Positions 40,080 to 49,199 of a stretch of 64,000 bases of DNA are shown in pieces. Both the position numbers and the translations under genes were made by a program. The DNA comes from Neurospora intermedia. Its lineage: Eukaryota > Ascomycota > Sordariomycetes > Sordariales > Sordariaceae. The DNA lies in contig BTPP01000002.1 in the NCBI GenBank assembly GCA_037102815.1, positions 1-64,000 on the forward strand. The letters run 5' to 3'. Position 1 is the first letter of the stretch; each line of letters starts with the position of its first letter. The notes below the pieces were generated by a model that did not search any database, was not told the origin of the DNA, and saw only the letters and a list, made by a program, of their open reading frames with translations.

Positions 40080-40245
40080 AGTCAAAAATAATTTCATGGT
40101 CGTTGTAAGTACCTGGAATTATAGCACTTGGCCCCCTGTAAAAAACATTAATTATCTGTCAGACAATCAATGTTTGAAAAACAATACATATGGTTATTGT
40201 CCAACGTTAACAATGTATGTTTGGAAACAGATTTTCCCACTACGG
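40080..40245 (-). repeat. Right TIR and subterminal repeats of the 15.3-kb element
   Basis: The reverse complement of 40245-40208 starts CCGTAGTGGGAAAATCTG and aligns with the left TIR. ATTATCTGTCAGACAAT (near 40150) is a subterminal palindrome like the left one. This stretch is less RIP-altered than the interior. Confidence 0.55.
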
Positions 40246-40247
40246 TA

Positions 40248-40879
40248 GGCTAGGAGTAAATAAAGAAAAGGATTATAGATTTAACCTTTCCCTTTAGTTC
40301 GGGGCTCGCTTATAGAGCTCGGAGTAGGGTTCTAAGTAAATTAATAGTATTGGAGGGAATTTTAACGCTCCTAGTTATTAGAAAATTATAAGAAACTTCT
40401 ATATTAGTATTAGTATTATTATTATTATTCAATATAGAAAAAGAGACTATTCTAATACTAATATACGCCGCGCTATTAATTATAAACAATCCTTCCTTCT
40501 AATAATTAATTAATAAAAAGGTAGAACTTAATATAAGGGGATAGTAAAGCGATACGTAGGTACTAGCCTTATATAGTATATTAAGGTTCTACGAAGAAGG
40601 AAAGGAGAAAACGCTACCCTCCGGGTCGCTTAAATACTAGAGTTTAAATAGCCGTACGCTGGCTGCCTAATAGCCTAAGGCAGCTAGGGAATACTCTAAA
40701 AGGCTCGGGCGCTGCAGTATAGCGCCCGGGTTGTTTGGGCAATCTCAATGCGGGTTGCCGTCTTAGCACTCAAGTCTAGCCAGTTAGAGCCAGATGCCTT
40801 GACGGGCGCCAGTCCTATAATAGGTATAATATTAATCGATAAGATATTAAAATTAAATTGAGAAGTTACGTCCTTAAAC
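40248..40879. other. Non-coding stretch with hairpins and a GC-rich island
   Basis: Two inverted repeats are visible: TATTAGTATTAG (40404) with CTAATACTAATA (about 40456), and GTAGAACTTAATATA (40521) with TATATTAAGGTTCTAC (ending near 40592). From about 40610 to 40825 the DNA is GC-rich and not RIP-altered, with GCTGCCTAATAGCCTAAGGCAGC-like and GGGCGCTGCAGTATAGCGCCC-like stem-loops. It could be a solo LTR or a small non-autonomous element. No gene is supported. Confidence 0.45.
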
Positions 40880-42323
40880 CCCTATTAAGAAAAAGTAACC
40901 CAAAATAATACCTCCTTCTTATTAGATAATAGCCTACTATATTATAAAGGGAAATTAGTAGTACTAAAAGATAAGAACGCCCGTACCTATTTTATTAGAA
41001 ATATCTATTCCTAAATACTAATAGCCTATCCAAGTAAGGCAAAAATTAGGAAATTAGTTTAAAAATAATACTAGTAGCCAACTATAACCTTAAATATTAA
41101 TTAATATATAATTAATTGTTAGGACTATAAAGCTTCTAAATATCTATATAATAAAACGCCCGGTAAATTACATTCTATTCTAGTAAATAATAACCGATTA
41201 TAGAGAAACGTAGTAGTAAACTTCATATTAATACTAATAAATAAGAAAAGATATAACAATATATTAATAATAATAGGCCGTTTCTTAAAAATATTCTAGT
41301 ACCTCCTATATAAAAATATAGTTATAGTTAGGTAAATAGTAGAAATATATTATTAAGGACCCTATTAAGTATTTAATTATCTAAACGAAATTATTAATAA
41401 CCGGTGCCCTTAATTCGTATTAAATTTTATATAGGAATTAGCCAAACTCTTAGGAATTATTTAAAAGCTCAATAGTCTAGGCTATTCTCAAACGGCTAAG
41501 TAGGCCGAAGTAATAAACCAATATATCGATTAATAATTACGGCTATTCGTTAATTATAATTAAAATAATTAATTTATAATACTACCGGTATTAGACTCTA
41601 TTCAATTAATACTATTATATAAAAACTTCAATAGCTTATCGCTATATAAAATAGTTATAAAATACTTAATACTTATATTATTTAACTAGTAGAGTAAAAT
41701 TTGTTTTATAAGACTATTAATTAAAGAGAAGGTTAATTAGGTAGAAGTTTAATCTACGGCTAAACATTTATAAAACCTCTATAAAATAGCCCTTAAAATA
41801 ATTAATAAAGCCTAAGAATAATAAATTATATAAGCTAACTACTACTAGTAAAATCCTAATTTTAAAGTAGGGGATAGAATTTTTATAATTAAAAAATATT
41901 AATCGACGGACCGCCCTAACGATAAATTCAACTTACCTTAAATTAAGATTCTATATTGTATTAAAGCTATAAAAGGCTTCTTTTACGAATTAAACCTACT
42001 AATATTATAGAAAGGCCGGAGGGTATTCTATATAGAATAGTTTCGAAAGGATAATAATAACCTATTACCCGGCTAGGTAAGAACTAACCTAAATAGTAAA
42101 ATTATTGAGGGTAAAAAGGAAGAATAAGAAGTCTCTTAGGTCTTATCGTTAAAATTAATAAACAGGAAACTATAATATTAGGTTAAATAGCGAAGATAGG
42201 ATCTAGACTTAGAATAGTACCTAATAGAAGGTTTCAAAAATATAATTAAGGTACTAAAGTAGTATTATAATAAATATCCGAACAAATTAAACCCGCCTAA
42301 AAAACTATAATAATAATTATAAG
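40880..42323 (+). pseudogene. Integrase and chromodomain end of a third gypsy element
   Basis: The plus-strand frame starts with an integrase zinc-binding domain (LLYYKGKLVVLKD near 40930; YIINCQDYKASKY near 41100, with an NCxxC pair partly lost). It continues into the catalytic core (NILIIIGRFLKIF near 41260; GYSQTAKQAEVINQYI near 41480), then a C-terminal basic domain (VGDRIFIIKKYQ near 41870). It ends in a chromodomain-like module at about 42150-42310 (LQYQVK, stop, RR, stop, DLDL). Upstream RT is absent, so only the 3' end of the element is here. The small LTR element at 42329 cuts it inside the C-terminal tail, and the tail resumes at 45476. Confidence 0.8.
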
Positions 42324-42328
42324 GGAAT

Positions 42329-42658
42329 TGATACGGGGGATAATAATATAGTTAGTCACACAATAAGGACTATTGCTTCCAGATACTACATTGGCTAGAA
42401 GCGATTCGTAGTATAGAAGGTAAAAGAGAAGATGTTGTAAGAAAGAGGAAGGCTTCCAGCCAGCCGTCTACACAGAAAGGATATGCTGTGTCAGAGCCAG
42501 AGCACGGGCCACAGGGTGGCCCGGGCACGGCAGTCTGGATGCCCAGACTGGGCACGGTACGATAAGGAAGCCTCGGGCAGCCTAGCTAATCTGGGCTGTC
42601 ACAGCTAGTCTAAGCTATAATATAGTATAGATATGGAAATCTAGGAATTTCCCTATCA
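42329..42658 (-). repeat. LTR (330 bp) of the small element, 3' in its orientation
   Basis: It matches 45141-45470 with about a score of differences. Most are A/T here against G/C in the other copy, so this LTR has taken RIP-like changes while its partner has not. A few are transversions. Confidence 0.93.
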
Positions 42659-43325
42659 AATGCCGGCTCACACGAGAAAGAAACCATCGACTTCGATGGG
42701 CCTGGGCGTCCAGGTCTTCTCCGACAAGTTCCAGGTCTCCTCCGACAAATCTGTCCGTCCGGGATGCTCCGGGGTGCATCGGGATGTACCAGCATTGCGG
42801 TAGTGAAAACGGTCGAGGTCCGGGGAGTGCCGATGAGTTCCGGGAAGCTGGATGACAGCTAAGGAAGGCCAGTCCCTGCTGGGAATCTGGAAGGGTGGCT
42901 GGTACTCGAGAAGGTGGCTGGCAGTCTCTGGCACTTGAGAGGGTGACTGGCAGTCTCTGGCACTCGAGAGAGGCACTCAAAAGTGCCATTGCCGTAGAGA
43001 ACGCTGATTCTATGGATAAATAGAAAGAAAGAGAAAAAGGGTGTGAAACGGGGGCTCTGGCTGGCACTGGCTGGCACGAGCTTCAGGGAGCTGGCAAGGA
43101 AGTTGACACGGCCGTCAGAGCTGGCAAGGGAGCTGACAGGGAAGTTGACACGGCTGTCAGAGCTGGCAAGGGAGCTGGCAAAGAGGGTGACAGCTGTGTT
43201 GACTGGTAACGCTAGTGCTTGTTGTTGTTGAGAACCGCTTGGCTGCCCGCATACGAGAATAAGGGAGCAACGACCTCGTTGCAAAGTAAATAAATAAAGG
43301 GAGAGGGAGGGAGGGGGAGCACTGC

Positions 43326-44663
43326 TCAAGCTGCAGAAGCCACGGTAGTGAGCTTGCTAATTATATCCCCAAGTATACTATAGTCCATCTGGATCGTCTT
43401 GCTACTGCGCCAACTAGCATTCTTTATCTTGAAAGCCTTTGAGGGACTGGTCTTTTCAGGGCGGCAATGGTTGTGATCTCGAAGGTGGCTGAAAAGGAGG
43501 TTTCGTGAAGCAAAGCTCTGGTAGTAAGTACGGCAGCCGTATGGGGTTGAGAGCTTCTCATTACTGTAGCCACCGTTGGGGGTAGAGAGTCGACTACCCT
43601 CTTTGTGCTCAACTGGGGAGAGGGGGGGAGGCGGCTCCATTAGAGGATTGTTGAATTCCCACGGGATAGGAGATTCATTCCTACGCCGCGAGACTGACCG
43701 AGTCTTGACTGGTGTAAATAGGCTATAAGAATCGGAAGCACTCGGGGTGTAGGAAGCAGGCGCCTTCGTGGGTGTTGTCGAGGAAGTAAAGGGAGACGAA
43801 TCATCTAAGGGAGGTAGATGGTCAAATTCCCATGGGATAGGAGATTCATTCCCACGCCGCGAGACTGGCCGAGTCTTGATTGGGGTGAACAGGCTATGAG
43901 AATCGGAAGCACTCGGGGTGCAGGAAGCGGGCGCCTTCGTGGGTGTTGTTGTGGAGGAAGGGAGGCGGCTGGCGGTCTGACTGACTGGAGCGCTCTGGTG
44001 GGCTGGAGTGCTCAGATTCACTGGGGTATTATTATCGATAATGATAGAAGACTGCTGATTTGAGCTCTTTGCGGGGGTGGCCGGTGTGGGCTTGCACGTG
44101 TTCGAGTAGATGTGGTCAAAGAGGGCGTTTCTGGAGCGAAACGCTGCCTTGCATTTGCGGCACGTGTGCTCAGCGGTGGGCTGGGGAGACGGCGGTTCAG
44201 AAGCTGACTTCTTCATGAGGCCATCACCAGAAGTCTCCTCCTTCTTGATGTAGGGATCAAGAGCTCTGAGCGCTTCACGAGCAGCCCGAAGTTGTTGCTT
44301 TGCAGCGCGGACTGCCTTCTTGGGGACGATGAGATAATCATCGTGAACGCCAACGGAGTCTGGCGCAATGGAGAAGACCGTTTGGACTGCTGAAATCGAG
44401 AGAGTGGGGGCCGGGGGACGAAAGAAGAGAGCCGAAGGTTCGCGAAAGAGAAGCACCTTCTCGCCCGCTGGAATCTTCCCATTCGAACGGAGCTCACGAT
44501 ACCGGTCAATGGGGAGTACGGCGTAGCTTCCCCATTTTTGCTGATGGAAGTCGTAGTATGGTGGGCTGGGAGATGCCTCTTCAAGAAAAGGATCTAGAAA
44601 GACTGGAAGTCGCGGCCGCTTTCTCAAGAGGGCGGCAACCTCGGGAGATATAGTGAAAGTCAT
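43326..44663 (-). CDS. Intact zinc-finger protein of the small LTR element (445 aa)
   Basis: A single uninterrupted minus-strand frame runs from ATG at 44663 to a stop at 43326. The frame is open further to 44705 but only from GTG, so ATG was chosen. The N-terminal ~150 residues are globular-looking and end in a helical Arg/Ala stretch (AVRAAKQQLRAAREALRAL). At about residues 175-197 is a finger of pattern C-x2-C-x12-H-x5-C. Two 57-residue direct repeats rich in Ser, Thr and Pro follow. Near the C-terminus is a second finger of the same spacing whose second Cys is Tyr (CRTY). By position it is the element's only protein, so a Gag-like nucleic-acid-binding role is likely. I cannot match it to a named family. 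GC content and lack of stops contrast with all neighbouring elements. Confidence 0.7.
   Translation of the reverse strand: MTFTISPEVAALLRKRPRLPVFLDPFLEEASPSPPYYDFHQQKWGSYAVLPIDRYRELRSNGKIPAGEKVLLFREPSALFFRPPAPTLSISAVQTVFSIAPDSVGVHDDYLIVPKKAVRAAKQQLRAAREALRALDPYIKKEETSGDGLMKKSASEPPSPQPTAEHTCRKCKAAFRSRNALFDHIYSNTCKPTPATPAKSSNQQSSIIIDNNTPVNLSTPAHQSAPVSQTASRLPSSTTTPTKAPASCTPSASDSHSLFTPIKTRPVSRRGNESPIPWEFDHLPPLDDSSPFTSSTTPTKAPASYTPSASDSYSLFTPVKTRSVSRRRNESPIPWEFNNPLMEPPPPLSPVEHKEGSRLSTPNGGYSNEKLSTPYGCRTYYQSFASRNLLFSHLRDHNHCRPEKTSPSKAFKIKNASWRSSKTIQMDYSILGDIISKLTTVASAA
43653..43960 (-). repeat. Internal 171-bp duplication within the zinc-finger gene
   Basis: Two in-frame copies lie 171 bp (57 codons) apart, starting near 43653 and 43824. 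They share protein blocks such as NESPIPWEF and TPTKAPAS. They differ at a few bases, several being C/T or G/A. Confidence 0.85.
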
Positions 44664-45120
44664 GGTTCTTGAAAGGAAGCGCTTGGTTGAGATCTTGGGA
44701 TTCACCGCGACGCCCGTATCTTCGTCGCAAATGAAGATGGTGAATCAAGAAGAGTCGTGGTATATGGTGAGCTTGGCGGAGGAAGCTCGCTTGACTTGAT
44801 GGAGAAGGGAGAGTCTGGCTCGCGGTCGGTCGGCGCGCTTGAGAGGGACTCGCTTTGGCGGGGAGAGGAGAAGTCCACGGTCCACGATGCTATCTCGCGA
44901 CGAGCAAAGCGGTGGTGAATGTCTCGATGAGGGGGGATGGCTGGTGACAATGGCCAACGGTCGTCGTCGTGAGCTGGGCTCTGGTGGATGACTTGCGCCG
45001 TCGCTGGTGGTGATGCTAGCAATGATGCCCCGCGTCGCCTGGTAGTAATGTCGGTCGATGAAGATCGCTCGAGCTGATCGGTATGGTATGGTATGGTTTG
45101 AATCGAGCGGCCACTGCGAT

Positions 45121-45138
45121 CTTTAGTTGCAGCTACCA
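45121..45138 (-). other. Candidate tRNA primer-binding site of the small LTR element
   Basis: On the minus strand TGGTAGCTGCAACTAAAG begins 2 nt after the LTR end at 45141. A TGG start complementary to a tRNA 3' CCA end is the hallmark of a minus-strand primer site. The exact tRNA is not identified. Confidence 0.6.
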
Positions 45139-45140
45139 CT

Positions 45141-45470
45141 TGATACGGGGGTAGATAATATGGTTGGTCACACAGTAAGGACCATTGCTTCCAGATACCA
45201 CGTTGGCTAGAAGCGATTCGTAGTATAGAAGGTAAAAGAGAAGTTGTTGTAAGAAAGAGGAAGGCTTCCAGCCAGCCGTCTACACAGAAAGGATATGCTG
45301 TGTCAGAGCCAGAGCACGGGCCACAGGGTGGCCCGGGCACGGCAGTCTGGATGCCCAGACTGGGCACGGCACGACAAGGAAGCCTCGGGCAGCCCAGCTA
45401 ATCTGGGCTGTCACAGCTAGTCTAAGCTATAATACAGTTTAGATATGGAAATCCAGGAATTTCCCTATCA
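45141..45470 (-). repeat. LTR (330 bp) of the small element, 5' in its orientation
   Basis: GC-rich and apparently unmutated. Contains the inverted motif CTGGATGCCCAGACTGGGCACGG-like sequence shared with the other LTR. A 221-codon open frame starting inside it (45367 to 44702, minus) has no recognisable domain and is probably leader sequence. Confidence 0.93.
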
Positions 45471-45475
45471 GGAAT

Positions 45476-45758
45476 TATAAGGAGTACGAGGAGGATAACG
45501 TACCGATTGCGATAAAACGGATAATAAAGAGAAGACGAAGTTAAAGTACAATTATAAATAGTTATATCGGACGGATTAGTAATAAGCTAGCAACAATCGT
45601 AGGATTGGTTAAATAATATAGTGGAACTATAATCTACGCTCCGAGGGTAAACGTATTTGGAAAACGATATATTATAGGTTTAAAATAGGTTTATATTAAA
45701 TCTTTTTCTATACTATAGATTATCGAAGTTTCGGCTTTAGGGCTAAGCCTTCTATAGA
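45476..45758 (+). pseudogene. C-terminal tail of the third gypsy element's integrase
   Basis: It continues the 40880-42323 frame after the small LTR element (the GGAAT target joins them): a basic tail (KRIIKRR near 45515) followed by decayed sequence up to a G-rich polypurine tract at 45756-45766 (AGAGGGGGGGG with one break). The tract marks the edge of the 3' LTR. Confidence 0.6.
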
Positions 45759-45766
45759 GGGGGGGG

Positions 45767-46074
45767 TAATATTATAGCCCAGTACTATAACTACCCAATA
45801 GAGGTAGTATAGGTTACGTAGTCGCGCGCCTTCTCGGCACGCCCCACTATACCTTAATAAGGTTTGGCACGCGCACACTACAAAACCCCGCGCAGCCAGC
45901 CCACCTTTACACTTTCTCTCTCTTTTCTTCTTTAGCTTTAATATTGTATTTGAATTGCACCACAACCCATCTTGAGCTGGCTTACTCTCGTGATTGTGTG
46001 CGCTCTCACACGTATTAACTGTACTGTCCCCGTTATATTCTTTCTTTACTTTCAATACTACAATTTACTTACAA
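45767..46074 (+). repeat. Probable 3' LTR of the third gypsy element
   Basis: It begins right after the polypurine tract with TAATATTATAGCC and runs to TTACTTACAA, so a TGTAA...TTACA inverted end is plausible with the first bases lost or altered. About 308 bp, with a clearly higher GC content than its surroundings. No second copy is in the window, so this rests on position only. The minus-strand gypsy element inserted at its very end (TSD TACAA). Confidence 0.5.
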
Positions 46075-46414
46075 TGTCAGGAACGTAGGCGAAAGGTAGG
46101 CTGAGGTGACTACGGTCGTGGCTATACGTAGGGGACGGTAAATTAGGAGTCAATCCAAAGATATATTAATAACTACCGACTATAATAAACTACGCTTTAT
46201 TAAACCTCTTTTATACCTATACAAACTCTATTCATCCGCTAATAAACGTTATAGAATCCCGTATTAGTCTAGCGCCCCGATACGGTACCAGATTATCCTT
46301 CCCGCGAGCCCGACCCAATATAGGCGCTACTATTATTAGTCCGCCGCTTCGGCCGACGGAGCGGAGTAGCGACCGTTAGAATACTTCGGTACGCAGGCTC
46401 TTCGCCTCCTAATA
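46075..46414 (-). repeat. LTR (340 bp), 3' in element orientation
   Basis: The outer ~100 bases (TGTCAGGAACGTAGGCGAAA) are well preserved and the inner part is AT-shifted (CCTAATA where the other copy has CCTGACA). Confidence 0.95.
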
Positions 46415-46417
46415 CAA

Positions 46418-46428
46418 CCCCCCCCCTT
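46418..46428 (-). other. Polypurine tract of the minus-strand gypsy element
   Basis: AAGGGGGGGGG on the minus strand, separated from the LTR by three bases. It fixes the element's orientation. Confidence 0.75.
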
Positions 46429-47884
46429 ATAAATTCCATCCTCGGAACCTCCGTAATTCGTAGCAAATCCCGGTTAGTAGCGGAGGGCGTCGGTACTGTA
46501 CTATTATAGCATTATCGGGCTATATTATCGGCGAGGGTACAATGTCCTCGCCTACCGGTTCGGCGAACTATTGTTTATAACGGTTGCTAACGCCGTATCC
46601 CGGCTATTATAGCCGCTTCTCCGTCTACGAGCCGCCCGCTAGGATATTAGTATTGTAATGTCTATTCTTATAAGTTCTAAATGCGGACGCGAAACTAGTA
46701 TTAGATTTAAAGAGTTAACTAGATTCCTAACCGTTACTACAACTAGTACCCTATAGGCGTACGAAGTAGTAAGTATCGTTTTATTTAATAATAAGTACTA
46801 TATTAAATTTAAGAGTATTTATAAATACTTTAGGATACTATTACAATCGTACTCCGTAATTCCTCTTATAGTCTATTCTCTATTATTCGTACCGAACCTA
46901 TTGCTACGCTTACTATTACTTTAAGAATACTAATACTATTATCCCCCGGAATTTCTCTCGCCGGACGCTTTCTATTATTCGCGCTTATTGTAGCTTATTG
47001 TAATACCTAAATACGATCCCCCTCCTTATAGGTTCTATCCTTGGGACCCTCGTTCCCTTCCTTCGCTTTTTATAATTCTAAGTACTATCCTTACTATAAG
47101 CCCCCTTACTTATATTATACTTTCCTAATTATTTTTCCATTATCCTCGCCTTATCTTCTATGTTATTCTTTTATTCTAATAATATAATTTTTAATTACTA
47201 TCCCCGCTCTCCCTACTATAATCCGAATTATATACCTTCCTACTTTTATCCTTCTCTCTTATTTCTTTATAGCCGTCCTACTACCTAATTATCCCGTCCT
47301 TCCCTTTCTAATTATTACCTTCGTTTTATCCTCCTATTTATTCCTTCTTACCGCCTATATAATTACTTAATAATTCTTCTACCCTATATTATTTTATATT
47401 CGCCTACTTAGAATTATATTCGCTTACTTTAATTTATATTCGTATAAGGACCTCCTCCTTTATTTATATAACGTCCTTTCCGCCTACCCTCTTTACCTCT
47501 CCTCTTCTTCCTCTTCCTATCTTTACTTTTATTATTATATCCGCCCCCCCTTTGCCTACGCCCGCCCCCCCTACGGATATACGCTTCGTTACTATATATT
47601 TATATATTAACCCCCGCTTCCCTAAAGCGCCTAATTAATATATTTATTTCCCCTCTCTATTTTCCTTTTCCTACTCCGTCCTCCCCTTCCTCTTACCTTA
47701 TATTTATTACTAACTTTTATTTAATTATTCTCTCTCTTATTTTCTAATAATATCCGTCCCTTTACTTATTTAAAATATAGTGTCGCTTTCGCCTAAACGT
47801 TCGTAAGTACCCTAGCCCTAAACCTACGCGAAGCTTTTAAAAAAATTGGCTAGAATACCTGCCAAACTAAAGGTACGTTTCCTT

Positions 47885-47886
<2 letters not shown>

Positions 47887-47977
<91 letters not shown>
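47887..47977. repeat. Homopolymer of 91 T
   Basis: An uninterrupted T91 run in DNA otherwise free of long homopolymers. It could be the poly(A) tail of a minus-strand retroposon whose body lies at higher coordinates, but I find no target duplication. The assembled length may be inexact. Confidence 0.95.
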
Positions 47978-48640
47978 CACTTCGCTAATATCTTTTTTCT
48001 TCCAAAATTCAACGAGACATCGCAGTATTCGCTATCGCAGCGCCGCTACATACTCGAAGTCCCTTACAATATTCGCGATCTGCGGAACGCTATATAGGAT
48101 ATAATAGCTAAGATTATACGCTTTACCGATATTAATAGCCCCCTACCTACCCTCCTCCTATAATAATTACGATATTCCGTAGCGGCGTTTTAAGCGGCTA
48201 TATAAACGCGTTTAATTAATAATAGTCTCCCTACAACGTTACTTAAGATGTTTTACATTTCTAACTTTATTCGTAAGGGCTATTTGAGATTGGGCTACTA
48301 TAGTATTAGTAATATTAATACTAATACTAATTTAGTAGCCCCCGCTAGCTCCCCTATATATATTTCTATACCGAATACTCCTATTTGTATTCCCCCCTCC
48401 TCTAATTACAATTATAGCCCCTAGTATTAGTCGGTAAATAGGAAACTAATATTATTAAATAAAAAGTTAGACGAATTACTAGAATTCGCGCGGGAGGACT
48501 ATAAATAAATAATATAAAGTAATATCTACGAATATTATTAATAAGTACGGTAGTATATAGGAATATTTCTCTTAAGGTCGTAGGTTCCAATCCTATATCA
48601 ACAATAGTAAATATTACCAGGGATTTTTTATTTGGAATAA
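47978..48640 (+). pseudogene. Unrecognised plus-strand reading frame with RIP stops
   Basis: After the T run one frame reads coherently to about 48640. It includes FNETSQYSLSQRRYILEVP (48009-48065), YNIRDLRNAI and, further on, LLNKKLDELLEFARED (48446-48493). Interruptions are TAG or TAA only. It runs opposite to the host retroelement, so it is probably a separate insertion or a captured gene. No family recognised. Confidence 0.3.
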
Positions 48641-48734
48641 TAATAGATAATATAAGTTATACTCTTCCTAGCGCCTTATTAATTTTCTATAAAGAATTTA
48701 AACTACTTCTCCTCCCTATTTCTCGTCCTATTTA

Positions 48735-49090
48735 GCGTCTCTATTCTACGTTTTATATTTACGTTTTATATTTATATTTTACGTCTTTATATTACCTCCT
48801 ATATTAGCGTTTTATATTTCTACTTTATATTTTTACTTTATATTTCTACTTTAATATCTTTATTTTATATCTCCTCTTTATATTTTTACTTTATATCTCT
48901 ACTTTATATTTCTATTTTGCATCTTACGTCTACGTCTCACGTCTGCATTTTGCGTCTACGTCTTGCGTCTATATTTTGCGTCTATATCTCTTATTTGTAT
49001 CTTGCGTCTACGTTTTATATTTTATATTTACATTTTACATCTACGTTTTATATTTTACGTCTATATTTTACGTTTCTACTTTGTATCTCT
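48735..49090. repeat. Minisatellite, ~12-bp period (TCTACGTTTTAT-like)
   Basis: About 30 degenerate units alternate (T)CTAC(G/T)TTTTATATT and TCTACGTCTTGCG forms. The variants grade from AT-only to GC-containing, as expected from RIP acting unevenly along a tandem array. Confidence 0.7.
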
Positions 49091-49199
49091 TAGTAATTAC
49101 TATTCTCCTACCTCTATCTAACTAATTTTTATCGACCTAATAATTAGCCTACCGCTAGTACGCCGCTACTATATTTCCCTAATTTCGTATTCCTTGAGA

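Larger units (their letters stand above)
24966..40245. mobile_element. Probable 15.3-kb DNA transposon with imperfect terminal inverted repeats
   Basis: Reading inward from each end, the two termini align without gaps for about 38 bases with 29 matches. Both start CCG[A/T]AG[C/T]GGGAAA and share AAACAT[G/A]CATTGT. Most mismatches are transitions. Both are bordered by TA (24964-24965 and 40246-40247), a possible target duplication. Both subterminal zones contain repeated ATTGTCTG/CAGACAAT boxes. Between them lie two divergent RIP-degraded genes, one a recognisable fungal transposase. Element size, two genes and TIRs fit a large cut-and-paste transposon. The exact superfamily is not settled, and the termini could also be from two related elements with intervening insertions. 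Confidence 0.5.
42329..45470 (-). mobile_element. Small non-autonomous LTR retroelement (3,142 bp), nearly RIP-free
   Basis: Two 330-bp LTRs (42329-42658 and 45141-45470) begin TGATA and end TATCA, and are flanked by GGAAT (42324-42328 and 45471-45475). On the minus strand a candidate primer-binding site, TGGTAGCTGCAACTAAAG, begins 2 nt inside the 45141-45470 LTR. It starts with TGG as required to pair with a tRNA CCA end, which sets the orientation as minus. The 2.48-kb interior is GC-rich and encodes one long protein with zinc-finger motifs on the minus strand, but no protease, reverse transcriptase or integrase. It would need enzymes from another element. It inserted into an already present gypsy integrase gene. 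Confidence 0.88.
46431..49150. other. Element 3' region with pyrimidine-rich DNA, T91 run and minisatellite
   Basis: It lies between the 3' LTR and the chromodomain. From 47100 to 47780 the plus strand is strongly C/T-rich, as if the minus strand once coded a Lys/Glu/Arg-rich protein. Then follow the T91 run, a coherent plus-strand frame (47978-48640) and a 12-bp-period minisatellite (48735-49090). No intact gene is present. This is longer than a usual gypsy 3' region, so a secondary insertion is likely. Confidence 0.5.

Noticed and set aside
24966-40245. Starship-type giant element
   Set aside because: I found no tyrosine-recombinase (DUF3435-like) remnant at an edge, the unit has TIRs, and the recognisable enzyme is a Tnp2-like transposase.
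42615-43329. Overlapping minus-strand open frames of 100-156 codons downstream of the zinc-finger gene
   Set aside because: They come from a locally repeated GC-rich segment (CTGGCAAGGGAGCTG-like units) that stays open in several frames at once; no domain and no consistent frame.
43326-44705. Start of the zinc-finger protein at 44705
   Set aside because: The codon there is GTG; eukaryotic initiation favours the in-frame ATG at 44663, so the shorter form is annotated.
44702-45367. 221-codon minus-strand open frame starting in the LTR of the small element
   Set aside because: It begins inside the LTR, has proline/serine-rich composition without domains, and overlaps the expected leader and primer-site region.
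47887-47977. T91 as the poly(A) tail of a LINE or SINE
   Set aside because: No target-site duplication and no LINE reverse transcriptase frame could be found next to it; left as an unexplained homopolymer.
48536-48604. tRNA-like segment with a near B-box (GGTTCCAATCC), a 5-bp T-stem and possible acceptor pairing if RIP changes are reverted
   Set aside because: An 11-base box with one mismatch is expected about once by chance in a window this size. The D-loop would be too short, the stems need assumed mutations, and the same DNA lies in a coherent reading frame.
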